Shown: positions 45,746 to 53,492 of the stretch, one piece after another
How the letters are laid out: each line of letters begins with the position of its first letter
Position numbering within the stretch: position 1 is the first letter of the stretch
From: an uncultured Oscillospiraceae bacterium
GTDB taxonomy: Bacteria; Bacillota; Clostridia; Oscillospirales; Oscillospiraceae
Direction: 5' to 3'
DNA length: 64,000 nucleotides
NCBI GenBank assembly: GCA_944387055.1
Contig: CALXDL010000063.1
Span: 62,001-126,000, forward strand
Position numbers and translations under genes: made by a program
Notes under the pieces: generated by a model
The model's database searches: none
The model's input: the letters and a program-made list of their open reading frames with translations, nothing else
Told to the model about the DNA's origin: nothing

Positions 45746-46458
45746 GCGCCCACCTCCCGGATCACAGTCTCCAGGTCCAGTCGGCCGGTATACAGGGCCT
45801 TGCCCAGGATGGCGGCCTTGGTGCCGATCCGCTGGAGCTCCTTCAATTCCTCGATGCTGCTGACCCCGCCGGAGGCGGTGATGTCCAGGCCGTCGATTTT
45901 CGAGACCTCTCGGTAGAGTCCTAAGTTGGTGCCTTGTTCCGCCCCATCCCGGCTGATGTCGGTGTAGATGACAGTCTTCACGCCCGCGTCCCGCAGGCGG
46001 CGGCAGAAGTCCACGCCCCTCTCGGCGGAGAGTTCCTTCCATCCGCTGACAGCCACGTAGCCGTCCCGGGCGTCCACGCCCACTGCGATCTTATCGCCGT
46101 ATTTCCGGGCCATCCGCTCTGTAAAGTCAAGGTCCCTCACAGCGATAGTGCCCAGGATGCACCGGCCCACGCCCAGGTCCAGGTAGCGGCGGATGCGGTC
46201 CTCGTCCCGGATGCCGCCCCCCACCTCGATATAGAGGCCGCCCTGCTTCGCGATGGCGGCGATGGTGTCAAAGTTGGCCAGGGTACCGTCTTTGGCGCCG
46301 TCCAGGTCCACCACGTGGAGGTACTGGGCCCCCGCGGCGAGAAAGTCCCGGGCCACGGCGCAGGGGTCCTGAGCGTAGACGGTCTCTTTGTCATAATCCC
46401 CCTGGTACAGACGGACTACCTGTCCGCCCCGCAGGTCGATGGCAGGAAAAATCTGCAT
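45739..46458 (-). CDS. hisA: ProFAR isomerase
   Basis: 239 residues, (beta/alpha)8 barrel paralogous to HisF. The catalytic Asp8 region is FPAIDLRGGQVVRLYQGDY and the second Asp is in VGVDARDGYVAVSGW. Phosphate loops are VGGGIRD and ASGGVSS. It isomerises ProFAR to PRFAR in histidine synthesis. It overlaps hisF by 7 bases and follows a tiny reading frame by 14 bases. Confidence 0.97.
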   Translation of the reverse strand: MQIFPAIDLRGGQVVRLYQGDYDKETVYAQDPCAVARDFLAAGAQYLHVVDLDGAKDGTLANFDTIAAIAKQGGLYIEVGGGIRDEDRIRRYLDLGVGRCILGTIAVRDLDFTERMARKYGDKIAVGVDARDGYVAVSGWKELSAERGVDFCRRLRDAGVKTVIYTDISRDGAEQGTNLGLYREVSKIDGLDITASGGVSSIEELKELQRIGTKAAILGKALYTGRLDLETVIREVGAC

Positions 46459-46472
46459 AGGTCACACCTCCT

Positions 46473-46556
46473 CTATCGCTCTCTCTTCTTGCTGTGCAGA
46501 CGCACCAACACCAGGCCGATGGACCCGCAGAGCAGGCCCGCCCAGTTCCGCTCCAT
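46473..46556 (-). CDS. 27-residue hydrophobic micro-protein in the his operon
   Basis: ATG at 46556 with GGGAGGAG 9 bases upstream, then 27 codons and TAG, followed at once by the AGGAGG site of hisA. The peptide has one short hydrophobic span (WAGLLCGSIGLVLV) and a basic tail (RLHSKKRER). That is the look of a tiny membrane-associated protein. It could also be a leader that only couples translation to hisA. There is no known family. Confidence 0.5.
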   Translation of the reverse strand: MERNWAGLLCGSIGLVLVRLHSKKRER

Positions 46557-46571
46557 CTTGTCTCCTCCCGA

Positions 46572-47051
46572 TCATAAATGTTCCTTGCAGGAGAGTTCCT
46601 CCACATCTAGCCGCAGGACGCATACGGCATCCACCGCCGCGTCTGGAAAGGTCCAGTCCGCCCGGCCGGTGCTCTGGCGCATAATGGCGGCTAGGCCCAG
46701 GCGCTTCTCTGACGGGTCCTCCACCACACGGATGGGGCCCTCGCCGATGACGCTCCGGAAGGCGGCGGTATAGCCGCAGGCCTCCTCCGCCTCCTGGAGC
46801 CGGTAGCCGGTGTCCAGCTCGAACCCGGCCCAGCCGTTTTGGCGGACCAGGTCCAGCTTCCGGCCCTCCGCGGCACCGTGGAAGTACAAGACATGGCGGC
46901 CGTCCTCCACCGTGTGGCCGAAGTTCACCGGCACCACATAGACGCCTCTGCCGTCCTGGAAGCCCAGGCGGCAGACCTCGCACCCGTCGATGACGGCCTG
47001 GATCTTCTCCGGGTCCGTGATGAGGCGGTCCTGTCTCCTCATGGGACGCAT
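46572..47051 (-). CDS. Pyridoxamine 5'-phosphate oxidase-fold (NimA-like) flavoprotein
   Basis: 159 residues with the split-barrel flavin-binding outline of NimA/PNPOx-like proteins: VCRLGFQDGRGVYVVPVNFG at the start of the barrel, YFHGAAEGRKLDLVRQNG (FMN phosphate region), then YTAAFRSVIGEGPIRVVED and a conserved ending with ILRLDVEELSCKEH-like text. Relatives bind FMN, F420 or heme; some reduce 5-nitroimidazoles. ATG at 47051 has AAGGAGGAG upstream. It sits between hisH and hisA with no known step in histidine synthesis, so its job there is unexplained. Confidence 0.82.
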   Translation of the reverse strand: MRPMRRQDRLITDPEKIQAVIDGCEVCRLGFQDGRGVYVVPVNFGHTVEDGRHVLYFHGAAEGRKLDLVRQNGWAGFELDTGYRLQEAEEACGYTAAFRSVIGEGPIRVVEDPSEKRLGLAAIMRQSTGRADWTFPDAAVDAVCVLRLDVEELSCKEHL

Positions 47052-47063
47052 ATACGCTCCTCC

Positions 47064-47675
47064 TTACAGTTCTGCAAATGCCCGCAGCAGCCGCAGTCCC
47101 GTGTCCCCGGACTTCTCCGGGTGGAACTGGGTGCCGTAGACGTTCCCCCGGCGCACCACGCCGGTGACATCCACATTGCCGTACCGGGACGCGGCCAAGG
47201 TGCTGGACGCACAGTCCCTGGCGTAAAAGCTGTGGACGTAGTACACATACTCCCCGTCTCGGATGTGGCGGAACAGGGGATCGTCTTTTAAGATGTGCAA
47301 ACTGTTCCAGCCCATATGGGGGACTTTGAGGGAGCTGTCTGTCAGGTCCTGGCGCAGGTCCACCACCTGGCCGGCCACCAGACCCAGACCGGGGTGATCC
47401 CCATATTCGAAGCTCCGGTCGAACAGCAGCTGCATCCCCAGGCAGATGCCGAGGAGAGGTTTCTTCTCCGCTTCCTCCAGCAACACCGGTACCAAACCGG
47501 TATCCTCCAGCTTAGCACGGGCATCTCCGAAAGCTCCCACACCGGGCAGGATGACCCGGTCCGCTGCGCGGATCCGCTCCGCCTCCCCGGTGACCTCCGC
47601 CGCCGATCCCAGTGCCTTGAGACTGGATACCAAGGAGAACAGGTTCCCCACGCCGTAATCCACGATGGCGATCAT
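47064..47675 (-). CDS. hisH: Imidazole glycerol phosphate synthase, glutaminase subunit
   Basis: 203 residues, class I glutamine amidotransferase. The nucleophile Cys is in LLGICLGMQLLF, and His and Glu are in YGTQFHPEKSG. The oxyanion region VILPGVGAFGDA is conserved. It hydrolyses glutamine and passes ammonia through HisF. It begins directly after the hisB stop (TGAATG). Confidence 0.97.
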   Translation of the reverse strand: MIAIVDYGVGNLFSLVSSLKALGSAAEVTGEAERIRAADRVILPGVGAFGDARAKLEDTGLVPVLLEEAEKKPLLGICLGMQLLFDRSFEYGDHPGLGLVAGQVVDLRQDLTDSSLKVPHMGWNSLHILKDDPLFRHIRDGEYVYYVHSFYARDCASSTLAASRYGNVDVTGVVRRGNVYGTQFHPEKSGDTGLRLLRAFAEL

Positions 47676-48263
47676 TCACAAGACTCCCTTCGTGCTGGGG
47701 ACTTCGTCCCGGTGCTTCTCATCCAGGGCCACGGCCATCTTCAGCGTACGGCCCATGCCTTTGAACACGGCCTCCAGGATGTGATGGGTGTTCTCTCCCG
47801 CCAATTGGCGGATATGGAGGGAGGCAGGGCACTGACGGACAAAGGCCAGCCAGAACTCCTTGGCCAGTTCTGTGTCGAAGTCTCCCACCTTCCGGGAAGG
47901 CAAGTCTACGGCCCAGCCCAGATAGTCCCGGCCAGAGAGGTCCACAGCGCACAGCACCAGCGTCTCGTCCATGGGCAGCAGGCTCTGTCCATAGCGGACG
48001 ACCCCTCGCTTCTCTCCCAAAGCCTGGGTGAACGCCATGCCCAGGCATATCCCGATATCCTCTGCCGTGTGGTGGCCGTCCACTTGCAGGTCTCCCTCGC
48101 AGCGGACAGTCAGATCGAAGTCCCCATGGCGGGCGAACAGTGTCAGCATATGGTCCAGGAATCCCATGCCGGTGGCGATATCCCCACGGCCCATGCCGTC
48201 CAACTCCAGCGTCAGATGGATCTTGGTCTCCTGAGTGGCGCGCGCGATCGATGCAGTCCTCAT
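47676..48263 (-). CDS. hisB: Imidazoleglycerol-phosphate dehydratase
   Basis: 195 residues, single-domain (no phosphatase fusion). Manganese-binding motifs are FLDHMLTLFARHG, DGHHTAEDIGICLG and GENTHHILEAVFK. It dehydrates imidazole glycerol phosphate to imidazole acetol phosphate. The ATG at 48263 lies 13 bases after the hisC stop. The phosphatase step is supplied by hisJ at the operon end. Confidence 0.97.
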   Translation of the reverse strand: MRTASIARATQETKIHLTLELDGMGRGDIATGMGFLDHMLTLFARHGDFDLTVRCEGDLQVDGHHTAEDIGICLGMAFTQALGEKRGVVRYGQSLLPMDETLVLCAVDLSGRDYLGWAVDLPSRKVGDFDTELAKEFWLAFVRQCPASLHIRQLAGENTHHILEAVFKGMGRTLKMAVALDEKHRDEVPSTKGVL

Positions 48264-48276
48264 CGCTCTCCCTCCC

Positions 48277-49341
48277 TCACCATGCCTGCAAGATCTGGTC
48301 CACCTGATCCACCAGTGCCTCCATCTGCTCCATGGAGCCGATGGTGATACGCACATAGTCCCGGATGCGCTCCTGATCGAACCAGCGGACCAGGATACCG
48401 TTCTCCTTGAGGAGCCGATACAGCTCTCCACCGGGGATCTGCCCGGACTTGGCAAAAATGAAATTGGCCTGGGAGGGCAGGACCGTGAAGCCCAGGGCCT
48501 CCAGCGCCCCCACAGTCCAGGCGCGGGTCTGCCGGATGGAGGCACAGCAAGCATCGAAATACGACCGGTCCTCCATGGCGGCAGCGCCGGCCATCATAGC
48601 CAGCCGGTCCACGTCATAGGGATTGAAGCTATACCGCACCCGCTCCATGTCCTCGATCAGGCTTGGGCTGCCCAAGGCGAACCCCAGCCGTCCCCCCGCC
48701 AGAGACCGGCTCTTGGACATCGTCTGGACCACCAGGAGGTTATCGTAGCGGAACAGGAGGGGCGCACAGCTCTCCGCGCCGAAATCCACGTACGCCTCGT
48801 CCACGATCACCAGACGGTCCGGGTCTGCGTCCAGCAGGCGCTGGATGTCCGTCCGAGGCAGGGCGATGCCTGTCGGGGCATTGGGATTGGCCAGGACGAT
48901 GGTGCCTGAGAACTCCATATAGTCGCCCACATCCAGCGTCAGGTCTTCCCGCAGCGGGACGATGGCTGGCTCTAGCCCGAAGAAGGCGGCCTGGGACCGA
49001 TAGAATCCATAGGTGATATCCGCGTAGGCCACGCCCTTCCCTTTTCCGCAGAAGGCACGGAACGCGAAAGCCAACACCTCGTCAGAACCGTTGCCGGCCA
49101 ACACGTTCTCCGGCCGCAGCCCGTAATAGTCTGCGATGGCCCTGCGCAAGGGCCCGCAGGTGGGATCGGGATACAGATCCAGTTTCATCAGCTCCGCCCG
49201 GGAGATGGTCTTGAGGACCTTCGGCGAGGGCGGGAAAGGGCTCTCGTTGGTGTTGAGCTTGATGTACTGCTGGTCTTGGGGCTGTTCCCCTGGCGTATAG
49301 GGGGCCAGACACGCCGCCTCTTGGGAGAGGAACCGGCTCAT
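48277..49341 (-). CDS. hisC: Histidinol-phosphate aminotransferase
   Basis: 354 residues, fold-type I PLP enzyme. Motifs: LNTNESPFPPSP at the N-terminus, NPNAPTGIALP (Asn contact), LVIVDEAYVDFG (Asp), MSKSRSLAGGRLGFALG (Schiff-base Lys). It transaminates imidazole acetol phosphate with glutamate. Its ATG overlaps the hisD stop by 4 bases. Confidence 0.96.
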   Translation of the reverse strand: MSRFLSQEAACLAPYTPGEQPQDQQYIKLNTNESPFPPSPKVLKTISRAELMKLDLYPDPTCGPLRRAIADYYGLRPENVLAGNGSDEVLAFAFRAFCGKGKGVAYADITYGFYRSQAAFFGLEPAIVPLREDLTLDVGDYMEFSGTIVLANPNAPTGIALPRTDIQRLLDADPDRLVIVDEAYVDFGAESCAPLLFRYDNLLVVQTMSKSRSLAGGRLGFALGSPSLIEDMERVRYSFNPYDVDRLAMMAGAAAMEDRSYFDACCASIRQTRAWTVGALEALGFTVLPSQANFIFAKSGQIPGGELYRLLKENGILVRWFDQERIRDYVRITIGSMEQMEALVDQVDQILQAW

Positions 49342-50633
49342 GAGGACATCTCTCCTTTCTCTTCACAGCGGATGGTGACAGACCGGGCGTGGGCATGGAG
49401 CCCTTCCCGCTCTGCAAAATCCGCGATCCTGGGAGCCACCCTCATCAGGGCTTCCCGCGGATAGTACAAAAAGCTGGAGCGTTTGACGAAGTCGTCCACG
49501 CCCAGGGGGCTGGAGAAGCGGGCGGTGCCGCTGGTGGGCAAAGTGTGGTTGGGGCCCGCGAAATAATCCCCCAGGGCCTCTGGCGCCGTGCGGCCCAGGA
49601 ACACACTGCCTGCATTGTGGATCTTGTGGAGCAGGGCGAACGGGTCTTCCACACACAGCTCCAGATGCTCCGGCGCGATACGGTCCGCAGCCTCTGCCGC
49701 CCGTTCCAAACTGTCCGTGACGATGATCTTGCCGCTGCGCTCCAACGAGGCCCGAGCGATATCCTGCCGCGGCAGCGCCTGGAGCTGGACCTCCAGTTCC
49801 CGTTGGACCGCCTCCGCCAGCGGACGGCTGTCCGTCACCAGCACGGCGCAGGCATGCACATCGTGTTCTGCCTGGCTGAGCAGGTCCGCCGCCACCCACG
49901 CGGGGTCGGACTTCCCATCTGCCAGGACCAGGATCTCACTGGGACCGGCCACCATGTCGATGGCCACCCGGCCGAAGACCTTCCGCTTGGCCGCCGCCAC
50001 ATATACACCGCCCGGACCTACGATCTTGTCCACACGGGGCACGCTCTCGGTGCCATAGGCCAAGGCGGCCACCGCCTGCGCGCCGCCCACTTTGCAGATC
50101 TTCGTCGCTCCTGCGATCTTTGCTGCCGCCAGTGCCTCTGCGCTGACGGAGCCGTCCTGCTCGGGCGGCGTCACCAACACGATCTCCCGTACGCCTGCCA
50201 ATCTGGCCGGGATCACGTTCATCAAGATCGTAGAGGGGAACGCGCGAGGGCTGCGGGGCACGCAGATGCCCACCCGTTCGATGGGCGCGTATCGCTGGCC
50301 CATGACCGCGCCTCCCTCTCCTGTGCATACGTAGCCTGTCCGGATCTGCTGGGCGTGGAAGGCACGGATGTTCTCTGCCGCTTGGCGCAGCGTCTCCAGG
50401 AAGTCGGCATCCACGGCGTCCCATGCCGCATCCAGCTCCGCTTGCGATACGGTGAGCGCTGTCAGCTCCACACCGTCGAAGCGCTTGGTATAGTCCCGGA
50501 GCGCCGCGTCTCCCCGTTCCCGGACCTGTGCGATCACCTCGTCCACTGCCGCATCCACGTCCTCCTCCGGCAGGAGCGTCCGATCCAGCAGCTCCTCCGG
50601 GGAGAGCGCGTCGAAGGTCTCGATCGAGATCAT
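49338..50633 (-). CDS. hisD: Histidinol dehydrogenase
   Basis: 431 residues, the expected size. Conserved elements are ERVGICVPRSPRAFPSTILM, KIVGPGGVYVAAAKRKVFG, DMVAGPSEILVLAD (NAD/zinc region), QAEHDVHACAVL and PTSGTARFSSPLGVDDFVKR. It oxidises histidinol to histidine in two NAD-dependent steps. ATG at 50633 overlaps the upstream hisZG stop (ATGA); a longer in-frame extension exists but lies inside hisZG. Confidence 0.96.
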   Translation of the reverse strand: MISIETFDALSPEELLDRTLLPEEDVDAAVDEVIAQVRERGDAALRDYTKRFDGVELTALTVSQAELDAAWDAVDADFLETLRQAAENIRAFHAQQIRTGYVCTGEGGAVMGQRYAPIERVGICVPRSPRAFPSTILMNVIPARLAGVREIVLVTPPEQDGSVSAEALAAAKIAGATKICKVGGAQAVAALAYGTESVPRVDKIVGPGGVYVAAAKRKVFGRVAIDMVAGPSEILVLADGKSDPAWVAADLLSQAEHDVHACAVLVTDSRPLAEAVQRELEVQLQALPRQDIARASLERSGKIIVTDSLERAAEAADRIAPEHLELCVEDPFALLHKIHNAGSVFLGRTAPEALGDYFAGPNHTLPTSGTARFSSPLGVDDFVKRSSFLYYPREALMRVAPRIADFAEREGLHAHARSVTIRCEEKGEMSS

Positions 50634-52213
50634 GACTGCGTCACCTCCGTGAGTCTCTCTAACAGGCGATCGATCTCCCGCCGCTTGAACTGATAGCTGG
50701 CCCGATTGGCGATGAACCGGGCAGAGATGGGCATGAACTCTGTCAGGACTTTCAAGTCGTTCTCCCGCAGGGTCGTGCCGGTCTCCACGATGTCCACGAT
50801 CACATCGGAAAGGCCCAGGATCGGCGCCAGTTCGATGGAACCGTTGAGTTTGATGATGTCGATGTCCCGCCCCTGGGCGCCGTAATAGGCCTTGGCGATC
50901 TCCACGAACTTGGTGGCCACCCGCAGCGCCCGGCTCTGGTCCTCGACGAAGTCCTTGGGGCCCGCCACGCACATGCGGCACTTGCCAAGTCCCGTGTCCA
51001 GCAGCTCATACACGTCCGCGCCGCTCTCCGCCAGGATGTCCTTGCCCACGATGCCGATATCCGCCGCCCCGTGTTCCACATAGATGGCCACATCGCTGGG
51101 CTTGACCAGGAAGTAGCGGATCCCGGCGGCGGGATTCTCCACCACCAGCTTCCGGGTATCGGTCCGCTCCTCCGGGCAGCCGTATCCCACGCCCGCCAGT
51201 AGATCATACACCTTGTCTCCCAGGCGCCCCTTGGGCAGCGCCACGTTCAGCATTGCCGTGCGGCCCTCTGCCTGCGCCGCCGGAACGGCGTCCAGCCGGT
51301 CCAGTTCGTCTAGATACAGTGCGAAGCCCACGGCCCGGGTCCCTGGGCGGAACTGCTCCGCCAGAGGATCATACCGTCCGCCCTTGAGGACCGCGCGGGG
51401 CAGTCCCTCCAGATATCCCTGGAGCACCAAGCCATTATAATACTCCATGTCATTGACCAGAGACAGGTCCAATCGCACCTTCCCTGCCTGCCCCTGCGCC
51501 TCCAAAGCAGCGCACAAGGTCCGCAGCTCTGTCAGGGCCATGCCCATGGCGGCGTTGAGCGCCAAGGGCTCTGCCTTGTCCAAGACCGTCTCCCAGGCGC
51601 CCGTGAGCATGCCCAGCCGGCACAGGGCATCGGTCCCCTGCCGGGAGAGCCCTGCCCCCCTGGCCAAGCTCTGGAGCTCGTGGGCGTTCTTGTCCCGGAT
51701 GCACGTGAGGAGTTTCGGCCGGATCGCCTCAGGTGCGCCCACCGCGTCGAAGAGACCGGTGACGAATCCCATATGGCTCAGGTCCAGTGCGAAAGGCCGG
51801 CCCGTCGTCTCCAAGCTCTGTATGGCCAGGGACACCACCTGCGCTGTCACCGTGTCATCCACAGCGCCGATGCACTCCAGCCCCATCTGGCTGATCTCTC
51901 GGAAGGTGTGGCTCTCCTGACTGGGACGGTAGACGTTCTCCGTATAGTAGTAGCGCCCACAGCTGCCCGGCTCCACCCGGGCATTTTTCGCGACAGAAAG
52001 GGTCACGTCCGGTTTCAGGGCCAACAGGCGGCCGTCAAGGTCCGTAAAGGTGATGACCTGTTCGCTGGAGAGGAAGCGGCGGTTCTCCTGATAGAGTCCG
52101 TATTCCTCGAAGCGGCTCATATGATATTTGCGGAACCCCGCCCGCTCATACAGCAGACGGAGCTGCAACGACACCCGTTCCTGCGGCCGCAGGAAATCAA
52201 TATCTGCTCCCAT
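50630..52213 (-). CDS. hisZG: HisZ-HisG fusion: ATP phosphoribosyltransferase regulatory plus catalytic subunit
   Basis: 527 residues. Residues 1 to ~315 are HisZ, the HisRS-like regulatory subunit (FTDLDGRLLALKPDVTLSVA, DLSLVNDMEYYNGLVLQGYL, VLKGGRYDPLAEQF). Residues ~320-527 are a short-form HisG (LNVALPKGRLGDKVYDLLAG, DVAIYVEHGAADIGIVGKDI, SDVIVDIVETGTTLRENDLK). Short HisG normally needs a separate HisZ for activity and feedback by histidine; here both are one chain. The junction shows no stop in 1584 bases. It is the first gene of the his operon. Confidence 0.93.
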   Translation of the reverse strand: MGADIDFLRPQERVSLQLRLLYERAGFRKYHMSRFEEYGLYQENRRFLSSEQVITFTDLDGRLLALKPDVTLSVAKNARVEPGSCGRYYYTENVYRPSQESHTFREISQMGLECIGAVDDTVTAQVVSLAIQSLETTGRPFALDLSHMGFVTGLFDAVGAPEAIRPKLLTCIRDKNAHELQSLARGAGLSRQGTDALCRLGMLTGAWETVLDKAEPLALNAAMGMALTELRTLCAALEAQGQAGKVRLDLSLVNDMEYYNGLVLQGYLEGLPRAVLKGGRYDPLAEQFRPGTRAVGFALYLDELDRLDAVPAAQAEGRTAMLNVALPKGRLGDKVYDLLAGVGYGCPEERTDTRKLVVENPAAGIRYFLVKPSDVAIYVEHGAADIGIVGKDILAESGADVYELLDTGLGKCRMCVAGPKDFVEDQSRALRVATKFVEIAKAYYGAQGRDIDIIKLNGSIELAPILGLSDVIVDIVETGTTLRENDLKVLTEFMPISARFIANRASYQFKRREIDRLLERLTEVTQS

Positions 52214-52252
52214 CTTCCATGCTCCTCCTCGTATCCAGTCTCCATGGCCCTT

Positions 52253-52289
52253 ATATTACTTCATTCTATTACCAAAGTAAAGTGGTAAT
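52253..52289 (-). promoter_or_regulatory. his operon promoter with operator-like inverted repeat
   Basis: Minus strand TTTACT (52276-52281), 17 bases, TAATAT (52253-52258). An inverted repeat ATTACCA ... TGGTAAT (52268-52289, 8-base centre) covers the -35 box, as expected for a repressor site. No T-box or attenuator hairpin is visible in the ~40-base leader. The remainder of the gap to 52509 holds only the terminator of the C39-like gene. Confidence 0.7.
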
Positions 52290-52410
52290 TCGGTGATTTC
52301 GTAAATTCCACCATTTGCACAGATCTTCGTCTGTGCTTCGGACCGGATATCGATATCTTACACCTGGCCCCCTCTGTTTGCAATCGTCCATTGGAACTGG
52401 CGAGCCTCCG

Positions 52411-52442
52411 CAAAAAAAGCGGGCCTCCTTCCGGAGGCCCGC
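52411..52442 (-). terminator. Terminator of the C39-like lipoprotein gene
   Basis: A perfect 10-bp stem GCGGGCCTCC / GGAGGCCCGC with loop TTCC, ending in T7 on the minus strand. Confidence 0.92.
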
Positions 52443-52509
52443 CGCAGGAGCGCAGTGTCGCTAAAGGGACCCTTTGTGCCTGAACGGTCGTTCGTCCGTT
52501 CGCCGTACG

Positions 52510-53367
52510 TTACGCCGCAGGTTCGACTGCGAGGAACAAGTAGTCGTTCAGTTCGCCATTCTGGAAGAACGTGTAAGTAGAGAAATTCGCAAAGAACCGC
52601 TGTGCCGGATATACGCCGTAACCATCTTGGTTGTGATCGGTCGTATCATAAGGATCCGCCACGATCAGCACATCATCGGCCGTATCTTCGGTGCCCATGG
52701 TGTCATAGCCCACGATGACCTGCCAATGTCCGCCCCAATCGTTCCAGCATATCATGACGGGGATCCCGGCCTTGAGATAATCCTGGACAGTCTGTTCATT
52801 GAAATAGCTGTAGTAGTCGCCATTCGCGCGGGCATCCTCCGGGATATCATAGGTGCTGTGCAGCTCGAAGCCGCCGATCTTCTCGAACACGCCTATCAGC
52901 TGGCTCAAGTTGGTGCCGGTCCCGTCGATGGTACCGCCGCGCAGCTCGCACAGGCTCTCCTCCGTATAGTCGCCCTTGAGGCCGAACCAGTTGAGGACCA
53001 TCAGCGCAGACACCAGACCGCAGGAATACTCATTGGTCTGCTGATACGTCTGGAAATTCGTCAAGATCGTCAAAGAGTCGGTGGACTCCATGTTATAGAA
53101 ATCCAGCTGGGAGTAATAGGGAGAATCCACATGGTCCGCCTGACGCTCATAGGCGTCTGCTCCCGCTTCCGGATCCAGATCCACCTCTTTCTCCATCTTC
53201 ATCTCATCCGTGTAGTTCCCATGCGTCGTCTCAGTCTCTTGGACCTCATCCGTTGCATCCGGCTCTTCCTCAGCCGTGGCAGGCGCAGAGCCGCAGCCTG
53301 CGAGAGTGGTCACAAGAAGTGCAGCCGCCGTGATCAGTCCCAGGAGTCTCGATCTTCTTTTCATCAT
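52510..53367 (-). CDS. Secreted lipoprotein with C39-like papain-fold domain
   Basis: 285 residues. The lipoprotein signal LLGLITAAALLVTTLAGCGS ends in lipobox LAGC. An acidic linker (to ~80) precedes a peptidase_C39_2-like domain: the Cys in TNEYSCGLVSALMVLNWFG, His in WGGHWQVIVGYD and Asp in IVADPYDTTDHN form a complete catalytic set. Proteins of this group cleave or bind peptides or peptidoglycan stems outside the cell. ATG at 53367 has AAAGGAG 6 bases upstream. Monocistronic, with its own terminator. Confidence 0.88.
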   Translation of the reverse strand: MMKRRSRLLGLITAAALLVTTLAGCGSAPATAEEEPDATDEVQETETTHGNYTDEMKMEKEVDLDPEAGADAYERQADHVDSPYYSQLDFYNMESTDSLTILTNFQTYQQTNEYSCGLVSALMVLNWFGLKGDYTEESLCELRGGTIDGTGTNLSQLIGVFEKIGGFELHSTYDIPEDARANGDYYSYFNEQTVQDYLKAGIPVMICWNDWGGHWQVIVGYDTMGTEDTADDVLIVADPYDTTDHNQDGYGVYPAQRFFANFSTYTFFQNGELNDYLFLAVEPAA

Positions 53368-53492
53368 AAAAGCTCCTTTCTCAAGCCTTCCATCGATCGG
53401 CACGACCAGGTCCCTTGGATGGTATGATACACCCGATCTCCTGCTTTGTCAAAAAACTTTTGTACACCCTGCACAGTACACGGCAGGTCCCA

